DNA from: Succinivibrionaceae bacterium UBA3769
GTDB taxonomy: Bacteria; Pseudomonadota; Gammaproteobacteria; Enterobacterales; Succinivibrionaceae
DNA: 64,000 bases
Reading direction: 5' to 3'
Assembly: GCA_002372325.1 (NCBI GenBank)
Contig: DFFT01000179.1
Coordinates: 1-64,000 of the forward strand
Notes under the pieces: generated by a model
Told to the model about the DNA's origin: nothing
The model's database searches: none
The model's input: the letters and a program-made list of their open reading frames with translations, nothing else
Shown: positions 18,346 to 27,140 of the stretch, one piece after another
Position numbering within the stretch: the first letter of the stretch is position 1
Layout of the letters: every line of letters starts with the position of its first letter
Program-made: the position numbers and the translations under genes

Positions 18346-19539
18346 GTGAATACCATATCGAAATACATACTTAAAAATACTCTGAAGACCCAGGTGGTGA
18401 TTTTCAGCATTCTGATGCTGATTTTCATGAGTCAGTCGTTTATCCGGTTTATCAGCCATGCCTCCCGCGGCAAGATTCCGGCCGAGCTGGTGACCCAGCT
18501 TATGAGTCTGGCGGTTCCCGCTATGGCAAATTTCATGCTGCCCCTGTCATTGTTTCTGGCAATTCTGCTGACCATGGGCAACCTCTGCTCCCAGAGCGAA
18601 ATGGTGGTTATGCGTTCTGTGGGCTATTCTCAGAACAGAATTCTGGCCATTGTGCTGTGTCTGGCCTTTATTACCGCCGGCATTAACGGGGTGTGCACCG
18701 CCTTTCTGGCCCCTTGGTGCGAGGCGAAATCTCTGGAAATCATAGACAATGCCAGAAAGGATCCCTCCATGTTCACCCTGGACAGCGGCCGCTTTCTGAA
18801 TCTCATGGACAATGTCATCTATATTGAAAACATGGAGGATGCGGATCCGAACGGCGCCGAGCACAAAGCCGGCAGCGGGGGAAGCGAGCTTCCGGCTCAT
18901 CTTAAAAACGCCTCCTCCGGCGATATCATGAGACAGATTTACATTCTGAGCCAGGGGAATGAATCCCGGCATCTCCCGCCCTCCGTAACCATAGCAAACG
19001 AGGGCCGGGTAAGATATGACCGAAATTTTCTGCCCTGGCTGACTCTGAAATCGGGACTCCGTTACGAGGGGCCTTTCAAGGACGGCCAGTTTGAGGTGCT
19101 GTATTTTGACAAGTACACGGCTCTGATTCCGGAGTCGCAGAAGACCTTTGAACCGGCCAAGGTTTCCGCCAAGTCCACCCGGGATCTTCTGAAAACAAGC
19201 GCCACCGTTCCGGAAAAGGCCGAGCTGGAATGGCGCATTGTGCAGCCCCTGAGCGTGCTGGTGCTGTCTCTCATGGTGGTGCCTCTTTCCATGGTCAATC
19301 CCAGAAAGGGGCGTTTTGCCAAGGTGATTCCGGCCATCATGTTCTATCTCAGCTATTATCTCTTTGCCTTTGGCATTAAATCAGGCATGACCAGAGGACA
19401 TGTTTCCCTGATGCCGGGGCTCTTTATCCTGCCGGTGATCTATCTTCTGCTTTTTGCCATTCCCTTTAATTTGTCAGATACGGAGCGCTTCAGAAGACTG
19501 GGGAGCCGTTTCAAGCGGAGGAGAAGCAGCAATGTTTAA
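18346..19539 (+). CDS. lptF: LPS export permease LptF
   Basis: Membrane subunit of the LptB2FG ABC transporter that extracts lipopolysaccharide from the inner membrane. The 397 residues comprise three N-terminal membrane helices, a periplasmic jelly-roll region (about 110-290) and three C-terminal helices. SQSFIRFISHASRGKIPAEL and SEMVVMRSVG are typical LptF sequence. GTG at 18346 is the start that gives the full conserved N-terminus. The 3' end overlaps lptG by 8 bases. Confidence 0.95.
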   Translation: MNTISKYILKNTLKTQVVIFSILMLIFMSQSFIRFISHASRGKIPAELVTQLMSLAVPAMANFMLPLSLFLAILLTMGNLCSQSEMVVMRSVGYSQNRILAIVLCLAFITAGINGVCTAFLAPWCEAKSLEIIDNARKDPSMFTLDSGRFLNLMDNVIYIENMEDADPNGAEHKAGSGGSELPAHLKNASSGDIMRQIYILSQGNESRHLPPSVTIANEGRVRYDRNFLPWLTLKSGLRYEGPFKDGQFEVLYFDKYTALIPESQKTFEPAKVSAKSTRDLLKTSATVPEKAELEWRIVQPLSVLVLSLMVVPLSMVNPRKGRFAKVIPAIMFYLSYYLFAFGIKSGMTRGHVSLMPGLFILPVIYLLLFAIPFNLSDTERFRRLGSRFKRRRSSNV

Positions 19540-20608
19540 GGTGGTTGACCGGTATGTGGGGCGCAACGTGGTGGTCTGGGCCTGTTCCTCCACGCTGGGC
19601 CTCGTGGCTTTGTCCTCCCTTATCAAATTTGTGGATCAGCTCCGCAACGTGGGCCGGGGCGATTATGACATGGCGGCCATTGCCGAATATGTGTCCTGGA
19701 CGGTGCCGGGACAGATCTGCATGTTTTTCCCCATGGGGGTTCTCATCGGCACGGTGCTGGCTCTGGGCAATCTGGCCACGAGCTCCGAGCTTATCGTAAT
19801 GCAGGGCCTCGGGAAATCCCGGCTGGGCATTGTGTCTTCTGCCTGCTTTTGGCTCCTTCCGGTGGTTATTGCGGTTTTTCTCATGGGCGAGTTTGTGGTG
19901 CCCGATTCGGAAAAGAAAGCCGAAAGCGTGCAGACCGCCGCCATTTCCGGCGGTCAGGTGGCGGTCACGAGCCGCGGTATCTGGTTCCGGGAAGGGAATT
20001 CGTTCATTAATATTGCCAGGGTGCTTACCGACGGCAGTCTGGATGCGGTGTACCGGTATGACTTTTCAGATACGCTGCCCAAGCAGCTTACCCGTTATAT
20101 GGTGGCCCGGAAGGGGATCTGGCAGGACGGCAAATGGCACATGACCGATGTTTCCGTGTACTCCTTCAGCATGGATCGGGTGGTGAAGGAATTCCCGAAA
20201 TCTGCCGACTGGGAGCTTAATCTGACCCCGGAAAAGCTTGACGTGGTAGGCGTGGGAGCCGATGAATTCAGTATCCGGGGGCTGGTGAGCTACATCGATT
20301 ACATCACCAAAAACGGTCAGAAGGCGGATCGTTACTATCTGGATCTCTACCGGAAGATTATTGCTCCCTTTATGACTCTGGTAATACTGCTTCTGGCGGC
20401 CAGCACGGTTTTCGGGCCTTTGCGAAGCGCCACCATGGGAGCCCGGGTGGTAGTGGGTATCGTGGTGGGGTTTGCCTTCTACGCCATAAACGAAATTCTG
20501 GCCCCCTTCACTATTTTCTGGGGCATTCCTCCCGTTATCTGCGCGGTGATGCCCACCGTGCTGATGCTGGGGGCGGGCATCTATCTTCTGAAAAGAAGCT
20601 CTTCCTGA
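19532..20608 (+). CDS. lptG: LPS export permease LptG
   Basis: Partner of LptF in the LPS transporter; 358 residues, close to the usual 360. The ATG at 19532 sits in an ATGTTTAA overlap with the lptF stop, and GGAGGAG lies just upstream; the longer open frame to 19454 is rejected. Six membrane helices flank a periplasmic domain. Typical sequence includes FVDQLRNVGRGDY, SSELIVMQGLG and the C-terminal FGPLRSATMGARVVVG. Confidence 0.96.
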   Translation: MFKVVDRYVGRNVVVWACSSTLGLVALSSLIKFVDQLRNVGRGDYDMAAIAEYVSWTVPGQICMFFPMGVLIGTVLALGNLATSSELIVMQGLGKSRLGIVSSACFWLLPVVIAVFLMGEFVVPDSEKKAESVQTAAISGGQVAVTSRGIWFREGNSFINIARVLTDGSLDAVYRYDFSDTLPKQLTRYMVARKGIWQDGKWHMTDVSVYSFSMDRVVKEFPKSADWELNLTPEKLDVVGVGADEFSIRGLVSYIDYITKNGQKADRYYLDLYRKIIAPFMTLVILLLAASTVFGPLRSATMGARVVVGIVVGFAFYAINEILAPFTIFWGIPPVICAVMPTVLMLGAGIYLLKRSSS

Positions 20609-20641
20609 GGAAAGGCTCCGGGCGGCATTTTTGCGGCCGGG

Positions 20642-20688
20642 CGGAGCCGGTATTCCGGGGCTCCTCCGGCTCCGGGACGCAATCCCGG
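20642..20688. repeat. Two adjacent hairpins between lptG and tRNA-Leu
   Basis: CGGAGCCGG (20642-20650) pairs with CCGGCTCCG (20666-20674), and CCGGGA (20672-20677) pairs with TCCCGG (20683-20688). There is no T-run, so this looks like a REP-like or mRNA-end-protecting element rather than a classic terminator. Confidence 0.5.
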
Positions 20689-20706
20689 CAGAAAAAACGA
20701 AATTTC

Positions 20707-20734
20707 TTGCAAAGCCCGCGTTTATCTGTATAAT
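20707..20734 (+). promoter_or_regulatory. Sigma-70 promoter of tRNA-Leu
   Basis: TTGCAA (20707-20712) and a perfect TATAAT (20729-20734) are separated by 16 bases. The tRNA begins 18 bases after the -10 box, as expected for a short 5' leader. Confidence 0.85.
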
Positions 20735-20751
20735 TGACTTGCTTTCAGCGG

Positions 20752-20838
<87 letters not shown>

Positions 20839-21074
20839 GCAGATCTGGTAATCTCTCTTTTTGCTCTTCTTGTATCGTTTTCACCTCATATCCTCGCATT
20901 TTTTCTTTTTTTCGTAATGACGGTTTCCGGGTATTCTGCCCGAAAATTGTGGATAAAACGGTCTCTTTTCCTTAAAATTACCGCAGATCAGGTAACGGAT
21001 TTTTCCTGGTTATGGCGGTATTCTGCCGCTGCGCTGCGGGATAAGTTCGACAAGACTTTTTGTCCGGGGGATTT

Positions 21075-21983
21075 ATGAGATACAGACTGCTGGGATGCCT
21101 GTTTTTGGGGCTGGGGCTTACCGTATCAGGCGCGGCAGCTGCCGCCAGCGATATTAATGGTGATTCCTGCTTTCAGGCCGTGTCCGAAGAGCGTTATGAC
21201 AATGCCTTTACCCTTTGTGAAAACGAAACCGAGAAGGGCGATGCCGAGGCTGCCATGCATCTTGGGTATATGTACCTTAAGGGAAAGGGCACCGTAAGAG
21301 ACTGGGATCAGGCCCGGAAGTATCTGGAGCAGGCGGTGGATCAGGGAAATCTCATGGCCTACAAATATCTGGGCGTGCTTTACTGGAACGGACTCGGCGT
21401 GCCCCGGGATATTAACAAGGCCCGGGATCTGTTCCGTCAGTGTCTGAAATTTGAACCCGGCGAGGATCTGTCCTGCACCGCTCAGTTTGCGGAAACCCTG
21501 ACCTTCGGGTCAAACTCCCGGCAGAATGCCATGGAAGCTGCCGAGCTTTACAGTACTCTTCTTAAGAATCGCAATTACGAATACGCCTACTATCTGGCCA
21601 AGCAGCAGGTTGAGCTTCAGGAAAATGCCGCGGCTTTTAAGAATATTGAATTTTTTCTGCTGTGGTCCAAACGCTATGGCGATCTCTCGGCCTTAAGAAA
21701 GAATATTACCTCCGCGCAGAAGCTGGAGAACTCTCTCCGGGGCGTTATCGGCGATCAGGAATCCCGGGACGGCTTTAACTGGGCCCGGGATCTTATTTAT
21801 GCCATCAATCATGAGGATCTCCCCCGGGAGCTGGCTCTTTTAGGGTATTCCGCAGATGAAATTCCCGTGAAGATCGAGAAAATCAAAGAAAGCGATCATA
21901 AAAAGCAGCCGGAAAATGACAATCAGGCATCTCCGGCGCCGGATAAGCAGGAGTCCGGAGATCCGGCGGCGTCAGGCAAATAA
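21075..21983 (+). CDS. Sel1-repeat exported protein
   Basis: A 302-residue protein with a signal peptide (MRYRLLGCLFLGLGLTVSG, cleavage near AAAA) and at least two Sel1-like repeats around residues 45-120 (AAMHLGYMYLKGKG and AYKYLGVLYWNGLGV). Sel1 repeats are TPR-like helical pairs that bind protein partners. The C-terminal tail is charged and Pro/Asp-rich. The ATG at 21075 is preferred over the TTG at 21060 because it gives a clean signal peptide and follows GGGGGA. The specific role is unknown. It may be transcribed separately from the flanking TPM gene. Confidence 0.75.
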   Translation: MRYRLLGCLFLGLGLTVSGAAAAASDINGDSCFQAVSEERYDNAFTLCENETEKGDAEAAMHLGYMYLKGKGTVRDWDQARKYLEQAVDQGNLMAYKYLGVLYWNGLGVPRDINKARDLFRQCLKFEPGEDLSCTAQFAETLTFGSNSRQNAMEAAELYSTLLKNRNYEYAYYLAKQQVELQENAAAFKNIEFFLLWSKRYGDLSALRKNITSAQKLENSLRGVIGDQESRDGFNWARDLIYAINHEDLPRELALLGYSADEIPVKIEKIKESDHKKQPENDNQASPAPDKQESGDPAASGK

Positions 21984-22118
21984 TCAGATCTGCCGTTTTT
22001 CCGGGGCCAGGCGTTTGTTCCCGGCTGTTCTCCCGGAAGCGGCTTAGCTCTTTTCCGGAAAAAGCCGCAGACTCCCGCGGTTTTTCGATGATTTCTCAGC
22101 GCTCTTCAGGAGTTTCAC

Positions 22119-23057
22119 ATGTTTCGCCGTCTCACTCTGGGGCTCTTTAACTTTAATGAAAAATCTCCCTTCAAATGCTTTCTGGCCTTGTTTTTTCTGG
22201 CCGGAATTCCCATTTACTTCGCTCTCGGCGATTCCCGCTGGGGCTGCGGGCTTTATCCTGAGACCTCAGAGGTCTTTTATGTCAGCGATTACAGCGGCGC
22301 TCTGACCCGGGAAAATGAGGACTATATCGCCCAGGCGGCGCGGCGTCTTGAAGATACCACCACCGTCCAGATTGCGGTAACGGTGATGCCCACCATTAAC
22401 GGCGATATTCTGGAAAGCTATGCCACGGAGCTTTTTAATTACTGGAAGCTGGGGCAGCAGGACAAAAATAACGGCCTTATGATCCTTTTTGTTCAGGATG
22501 TCGCCAAGGTGCGTCTCGAGGTGGGGGCCGGCCTTGAGGAAAGCATTACCGATGCGGAGGCGGGCAGAATTCTGGATGATTATGCCGTGGAGCCCAAGAG
22601 CAAGGGGGAGTGGAACCGGGCGGCTGCCAATACCTTTACCGCGCTGGCAAACAAGGTTTATGCCATCTCCGGAAAGGAGCCGGATCCGGCCCTCAGGTTT
22701 ATCGATAAGGAAGTCTCCGGCAGCAAGGAGGGCGGGCCTGCCGACGCCGTGTTCACTGATGATCCGGCTGCCTCTCCCAATGGCGGGCTCTTTCTTTTTT
22801 TTAAGCTGCTATGCGGCGCTGTCGGGGGCTTTTTCTTCTGGCTCCTCACCATAGCCATCAATGCCACCATTGTGGAAAGCATCGATCCCGCAGCTTACCG
22901 GAGATCCAGCTGGGCTAAGTACTCCGGTTCCGGCGGAAGCTCCGGATCCCGGAGGAGCTCGGGCCGGAGCAGCTATTCCTCCGGGAGCTATTCCGGCGGC
23001 AGATCCCGTTCCTCCGGGGGCGGCGGCCATTCCCGGGGCGGCGGAGCTTCCCGCTGA
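22119..23057 (+). CDS. TPM-domain membrane protein (YgcG family)
   Basis: A 312-residue protein with an N-terminal membrane segment (about 18-36), a TPM domain (about 55-190; VSDYSGALTRENEDYI, NNGLMILFVQDVAKVRLEVGAGLE), a second membrane helix near 228-246, and a low-complexity Ser/Gly/Arg tail ending GGGHSRGGGASR. This architecture matches the YgcG/TPM family. Some members are proposed to act in protein repair or phosphatase-like roles, but the biochemical function is uncertain. dusA starts 20 bases after its stop. Confidence 0.85.
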   Translation: MFRRLTLGLFNFNEKSPFKCFLALFFLAGIPIYFALGDSRWGCGLYPETSEVFYVSDYSGALTRENEDYIAQAARRLEDTTTVQIAVTVMPTINGDILESYATELFNYWKLGQQDKNNGLMILFVQDVAKVRLEVGAGLEESITDAEAGRILDDYAVEPKSKGEWNRAAANTFTALANKVYAISGKEPDPALRFIDKEVSGSKEGGPADAVFTDDPAASPNGGLFLFFKLLCGAVGGFFFWLLTIAINATIVESIDPAAYRRSSWAKYSGSGGSSGSRRSSGRSSYSSGSYSGGRSRSSGGGGHSRGGGASR

Positions 23058-23077
23058 TTATGGATAAGGACGCTTCT

Positions 23078-24124
23078 ATGAATACCAGAAGACCGCTTCT
23101 GCCGGACGCCCGCCTTTCTCTGGCGCCGATGCTGGATCTTACGGATCGGCATCTCCGGTATTTTCTGAGAACCCTCTCCCGGCATCTTTATCTCTATACC
23201 GAAATGATTTCCACCGGAGCCATTATTTACGGCAGCCGGGATTACCTCCGTTTTGACGGCAGGGAGCATCCCATAGCCCTGCAGCTAGGCGGTTCCGACC
23301 GGCATGACATGGCCAAAGCCGCGGCCATCGGAGCCGCCCGGGGCTATGATGAAATCAATATCAATGCCGGCTGCCCCTCCTCCCGGGTGCAGGCGGGAAC
23401 CTTCGGGGCGGTTTTGATGAAGAATCTGCCCCTGCTTTATGATGTGGTCAGGGCTGTTAAGGACGCTGTTACCGTGCCGGTAACTGTCAAAACCCGGCTG
23501 GGAGTTGATGAGCTTCAGGGCTATGATTTTACCAGAGAGCTGGTTAAGACCATTTATGAAGCCGGAGCGGACGGGGTGATCCTGCATGCCAGAAACGCCT
23601 GTCTCAATGTCAGTCCCCGGGATAACCGCGAAAAGCCTCCTCTGGACTATGAAGCGGTGTACCGGATAAAGCGGGATTTTCCGGACATGTTTGTGGGGAT
23701 TAACGGCAATATCATGGATCTTTCCGCCGCAGAAGTCCATTTGAAACGGGTGGACGGAGTGATGATGGGACGGGCTCTTTACCGGGATCCCTATATTCTG
23801 GAGGAGGCCGATTTCAGAATATTCGGGGAATCCCGGAGCCCCTGGCAGGGCCCCCGCTCCCGGGCTGAGGTTATCAGGGCCATGTATCCCTACATTGAGC
23901 ACGAGCTTGCCGCGGGAGAGCCTCTTAAGCATATCGTGAGACATTTTACCGGCATGTTTCAGTCCTGTCCCAATGCCCGGAAATTCCGGCAGTATCTGAG
24001 CCTCCATCAGCATCTCCCCGGGGCCGGCATTGAGGTTTTGGAGGAGGCTTTAAGGCTGGTGGAGGAGCCGGGTGAGGCGTCTCTCGGCGGGGAGAACTCC
24101 GGGCAGGAGGCAGTAACGCCGTAA
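23078..24124 (+). CDS. dusA: tRNA-dihydrouridine synthase, DusA type
   Basis: FMN enzyme that reduces uridine 20/20a in the tRNA D-loop. The 348 residues contain APMLDLTDRHLRYF, the catalytic cysteine in NINAGCPSSRVQAGTFGAVLMK, VKTRLGVD, HARNACLNVSPRDNREKPPLDY and INGNI. The Asn-Arg-Glu-Lys-Pro-Pro-Leu-Asp-Tyr block is characteristic of DusA rather than DusB or DusC. The ATG at 23078 has AAGGA 7 bases upstream and is chosen over an ATG at 23060. Confidence 0.93.
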   Translation: MNTRRPLLPDARLSLAPMLDLTDRHLRYFLRTLSRHLYLYTEMISTGAIIYGSRDYLRFDGREHPIALQLGGSDRHDMAKAAAIGAARGYDEININAGCPSSRVQAGTFGAVLMKNLPLLYDVVRAVKDAVTVPVTVKTRLGVDELQGYDFTRELVKTIYEAGADGVILHARNACLNVSPRDNREKPPLDYEAVYRIKRDFPDMFVGINGNIMDLSAAEVHLKRVDGVMMGRALYRDPYILEEADFRIFGESRSPWQGPRSRAEVIRAMYPYIEHELAAGEPLKHIVRHFTGMFQSCPNARKFRQYLSLHQHLPGAGIEVLEEALRLVEEPGEASLGGENSGQEAVTP

Positions 24125-24310
24125 GTCAGGGTGTTACCCCTGCGCCAACATCCTGCTGGCTGAAAAAAGACCATCCGGAGAAGAGAAATCGCCAGCGCCA
24201 GCCGGGGGAAGAGATAACCGAAAGAAGCTGTAACAAAAAGAGGAACAATGCGAGGCTGAGAAGCTGAAAGAGAGAACGGAATAAATTCTATAAAACCGCT
24301 CTGTCTGAAA

Positions 24311-24385
24311 TGGCCTCCCCAACAGGAATCGAACCTGTAACTGCCCCTTAGGAGGGGGCCGTTATATCCATTTAACTATGGAGAG
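24311..24385 (-). tRNA. tRNA-Arg (anticodon CCU)
   Basis: A 75-base tRNA on the minus strand. Acceptor CTCTCCA pairs with TGGGGAG, the D-arm is GTTAAATGGATATAAC, the anticodon stem-loop is GCCCC-CTCCTAA-GGGGC (anticodon CCU), the T-arm is ACAGGTTCGATTCCTGT, and CCA is encoded. It closely resembles the E. coli argW product. This tRNA is a frequent integration site for mobile elements. No attachment-site duplicate was found here. Confidence 0.95.
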
Positions 24386-24396
24386 AAAGCAGGGCA

Positions 24397-24424
24397 ATTA
24401 TAGCAAGTTGCCGGTGTTTGTCCA
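24397..24424 (-). promoter_or_regulatory. Sigma-70 promoter of tRNA-Arg
   Basis: On the minus strand TGGACA (24419-24424) and a perfect TATAAT (24397-24402) are 16 bases apart. The tRNA starts 11 bases after the -10 box. Confidence 0.82.
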
Positions 24425-24445
24425 TTGTTTTGTTTGCGCCCGCAT

Positions 24446-26068
24446 CTATTCCAGCCTGATTTCAAAGGATACCGGTTCCCCGCTGTTTTCTCTGGTGGCG
24501 ACCGTTGCCTGAGCGCTGTCCGCTTCCTCATCCCCGGGATCCGCTTCCGGATCCAGCGGGGAGCTGATGGTTAAAACCTGATTTCCGATTTCCGCGGCCA
24601 GTTCTCCTTCCTCCTTCCTGAAAAATATCACCACGGCGGTTTTGAGAGCGGCGATGCTCTGGCTGAGCTCATTCATCAGGGAGAGATACCAGTTCCAGCG
24701 CTGCTGCGCTCCCTGATGGGATCCCGCATTTATCAGGATGGTGTTTTCGGTTTCATTTTTGAGGCAGCGGGCCAGGAGAAGATTCAGTATTTGCCGGGCG
24801 GCTTCCTCCGGAGCAAGGCCGTCCCGGAGAGCGAAGAGCTCGATTTTCGGGAACTGCAGGGAATACTTTTCCGAAAGGAGCCGGGAGCTCTCGTAGATAT
24901 GCTGCCCCAGAAGCTCCCAGTCTCTTTCTCCGGAAACATAAATATAGCGCATGGCCTCCGGATCGGCATGAGTGACCCAGACCGCCGTGAGACGGCGTCT
25001 TACCGCCGGGGAACAGCAGACGGCATAAATGCCCGGCAGGAAGGAAGGCTCCAAAAAGCTTTCCTCATCGGTAAGGGGATCAAAATGCAGGATCTCCGGC
25101 AGACGTTTTCCGGCGGCATGAATGATTTTGTCCAGATGGCCCAGACGGGCGGCAAAGTCCTCCCGATCCCGGGTGAGATATTCCGCCACGTTCTGCCAGG
25201 GGTACGCCAGATTCAGTACCTCGCATTTAATGTTAAGCGCGGCAAGTTCGTTTTTGATAATGTCATAGAGGCCGCGCCAGTCCGGATCCTCGGAATCCGT
25301 GAGATAGCAGATGCGATTCCGGGGCATCTGGCTCATGACGGTGATAAGCTCGCTGATGTTGGAGCTGTTCCCGAGAGCGATGACCGGAGCTCCCAGCTCC
25401 AGCAGGGCCAGGGCCTCCAGCTCCGTGAAGGTAATGAAGATTTTTTCGGCGTTTTCCGGAATCAGGGGATTGAACAGGCTGTCCCGGCCGTAGTAAAGCC
25501 GGAAGGCGCTGTCCTCGGGTTCTTCGAGATTAATGGCCAGAAAGCCGTAAATGCCGTGGGGAATAATGACGGCCGGAAAGGTATCGCCGTTGGCCCCCTT
25601 GAACTCGGGATCCATGCCGAGATTGTATTTCTGGATGATATCTGCCGAGATGCCGATATCCCGAAAATAGTCCGTCTGGGTAACTCTTCTGGCGCACTCC
25701 CGGAGGTAAGCGGAATAATCCACCGCCTTTTCCGGCTGGGAGCGGGATCCCAGCTGGCGGATCCCGGCAGCGCGGATCTGAGGCGGCTGAATGGCCTGTT
25801 CCGGCAGAAAAAGCTCGCAGGCCCGGTTAAACTGTTCGGCATAGGAATTTAAGCCATAGTCAAGGCCCAGCACCCCGAAAATATCATAGGTGGCCCCGCA
25901 GCCGAAGCAGTGCACCGTATTATCCTTGGGATTAAAGCTCATCATGGGCCGCGGGTCGCGATGAGCGGGATTCAGGCAGTTAAAGTATCCGCTGGGCAGT
26001 ATCCCTCTTTTCTTAAGATACTGGGGCAGCATGCTTTTCAGATATTCCTTGGCCTTTTCACGATCCAT
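24446..26068 (-). CDS. Degenerate primase-helicase-like protein
   Basis: An intact 540-residue protein resembling the DnaG/DnaB-type primase-helicases of conjugative elements and phages. The N-terminus keeps the CHC2-type zinc finger (C31, H36, C54, C57; HCFGCGATYDIFG). The central part follows the family pattern, but the TOPRIM motif usually read TEGEIDAL is here TFTELEAL (213-220), losing the catalytic glutamate. The aspartate strand is TDSEDPDW (257-264). Where the helicase P-loop should be (about 343-362) there is only LPGIYAVCCSPAVRRRL, with no GK[ST]. It may therefore bind nucleic acid without priming or unwinding. It starts 54 bases downstream of tcdA on the same strand, and its 3' end abuts the tRNA-Arg promoter. 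Domestication from a mobile element is inference. Confidence 0.7.
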   Translation of the reverse strand: MDREKAKEYLKSMLPQYLKKRGILPSGYFNCLNPAHRDPRPMMSFNPKDNTVHCFGCGATYDIFGVLGLDYGLNSYAEQFNRACELFLPEQAIQPPQIRAAGIRQLGSRSQPEKAVDYSAYLRECARRVTQTDYFRDIGISADIIQKYNLGMDPEFKGANGDTFPAVIIPHGIYGFLAINLEEPEDSAFRLYYGRDSLFNPLIPENAEKIFITFTELEALALLELGAPVIALGNSSNISELITVMSQMPRNRICYLTDSEDPDWRGLYDIIKNELAALNIKCEVLNLAYPWQNVAEYLTRDREDFAARLGHLDKIIHAAGKRLPEILHFDPLTDEESFLEPSFLPGIYAVCCSPAVRRRLTAVWVTHADPEAMRYIYVSGERDWELLGQHIYESSRLLSEKYSLQFPKIELFALRDGLAPEEAARQILNLLLARCLKNETENTILINAGSHQGAQQRWNWYLSLMNELSQSIAALKTAVVIFFRKEEGELAAEIGNQVLTISSPLDPEADPGDEEADSAQATVATRENSGEPVSFEIRLE

Positions 26069-26122
26069 AAAAACCTGTCTCCGTTTCTGCTCTGATACTA
26101 TGTTCCGGAAGTAATGGAAGCC

Positions 26123-26890
26123 TTATGCCGGGGCTGCTCCCGGGTCTCCTGCCAGCCTTTTCAGGACTTCGCCTCCCATCATAAGTCCCTGGGAAGCAGT
26201 CACGCACATCAGAGCTCCGAAGGGCGGGATATCGCTTCCCTCCGGGGAGGCTTCCCGTCCGGAAATGCCCTTTTCGGAGCTGAATACGGCGGTAAGTCCC
26301 ATGAGGGCCGGAGCGGGCGGGTAGCCGAACTCTTTTCTGAGGACGCTCCGAAGCCGGGAGAGCAGGGCGTCATTAAAGGAGGCGGCGAGGTCAGCGGTTT
26401 TCATTAGGCCGGGGTTCTTTTTGCCGCCGGCACCGCCGGAAACGATAATGGTTTTTCCGAGATCCCGGTGCGCAAAACTGATAAGAGCCGCCTTGACCGG
26501 CAAATCGTCAATGGCGTCAATATAAATGTCGGCATCAGGGGGGACGCATTCCGCGAGATTGGCAGCGGACAGCCTTTCGGTGACGATGCTGATGCGGGCT
26601 TCCGGATTAATGTCGCGAAACCTTTCCGCCAGAGCTGCGGCTTTAAGCCGGCCCAAAGAGCTTTGCATGGTATGAAGCTGCCGGTTGGAATTGCTGTCCT
26701 CGATGGTGTCGCAGTCCAGCATGGTGATGCTGCCGATGCCGGAGCGGATCAGGGACTCGGCGCACCAGGAACCAACGCCGCCAACGCCGGCAATGAACAC
26801 ATGAGCGGCGGCAAATTTCCGGAAGGCGTTTTCTCCGTATACGGCCCTGATTCCTCTGAAACGATGCAGAATAGTATCTGTGATAATCAT
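26123..26890 (-). CDS. tcdA: tRNA threonylcarbamoyladenosine dehydratase
   Basis: An E1/MoeB-like ATP-dependent enzyme that cyclises t6A37 to ct6A in ANN-decoding tRNAs. The 255 residues include the Rossmann nucleotide site HVFIAGVGGVGSWCAESLIRSG, the DCDTIEDSNSNRQLH block, and DAIDDLPVKAALI followed by VSGGAGGKKNP, all typical of TcdA (CsdL). It may be cotranscribed with the primase-like gene that follows it. Confidence 0.93.
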   Translation of the reverse strand: MIITDTILHRFRGIRAVYGENAFRKFAAAHVFIAGVGGVGSWCAESLIRSGIGSITMLDCDTIEDSNSNRQLHTMQSSLGRLKAAALAERFRDINPEARISIVTERLSAANLAECVPPDADIYIDAIDDLPVKAALISFAHRDLGKTIIVSGGAGGKKNPGLMKTADLAASFNDALLSRLRSVLRKEFGYPPAPALMGLTAVFSSEKGISGREASPEGSDIPPFGALMCVTASQGLMMGGEVLKRLAGDPGAAPA

Positions 26891-27040
26891 GACTTAACCT
26901 GCGCGGGGAACGACAAACAGCCTGAGTTTCCAGGAAATGCCGAAAATTGGCATTTCAGCAATAAATAATTCCCTGTTTTGTTGTATCATTTTATCAGAAA
27001 GCCGGCTGAGCGTGATAAGAATAAATAATCCCGGCGGCTG

Positions 27041-27065
27041 CTCCGCTTACACGGGATAAGCGGAG
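27041..27065 (+). repeat. Perfect inverted repeat upstream of HDOD gene
   Basis: CTCCGCTTA and TAAGCGGAG form a 9-base perfect stem with a 7-base loop, 75 bases before the HDOD start codon. The T-run that follows is displaced by 5 bases, so operator, mRNA hairpin and weak terminator all remain possible. Confidence 0.55.
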
Positions 27066-27140
27066 TATTCGGTTTTTGCAGTTTCTCGGGATATGTTTGA
27101 GGGCTGTTTGGGCTATTTTCTTGTTTTGGTGAGATTATTC

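Noticed and set aside
22039..22068. GCGGCTT/AAGCCGC hairpin after the Sel1 gene as a terminator
   Set aside because: No T-run directly after the stem; left as unexplained local pairing.
24125..24310. Attachment-site remnant or integrase next to tRNA-Arg
   Set aside because: No repeat of the tRNA 3' end and no integrase-like frame was found in the window.
24716..25852. 378-codon plus-strand frame across the primase-like gene
   Set aside because: The minus-strand frame carries the zinc finger and a good start; the plus frame is its shadow.
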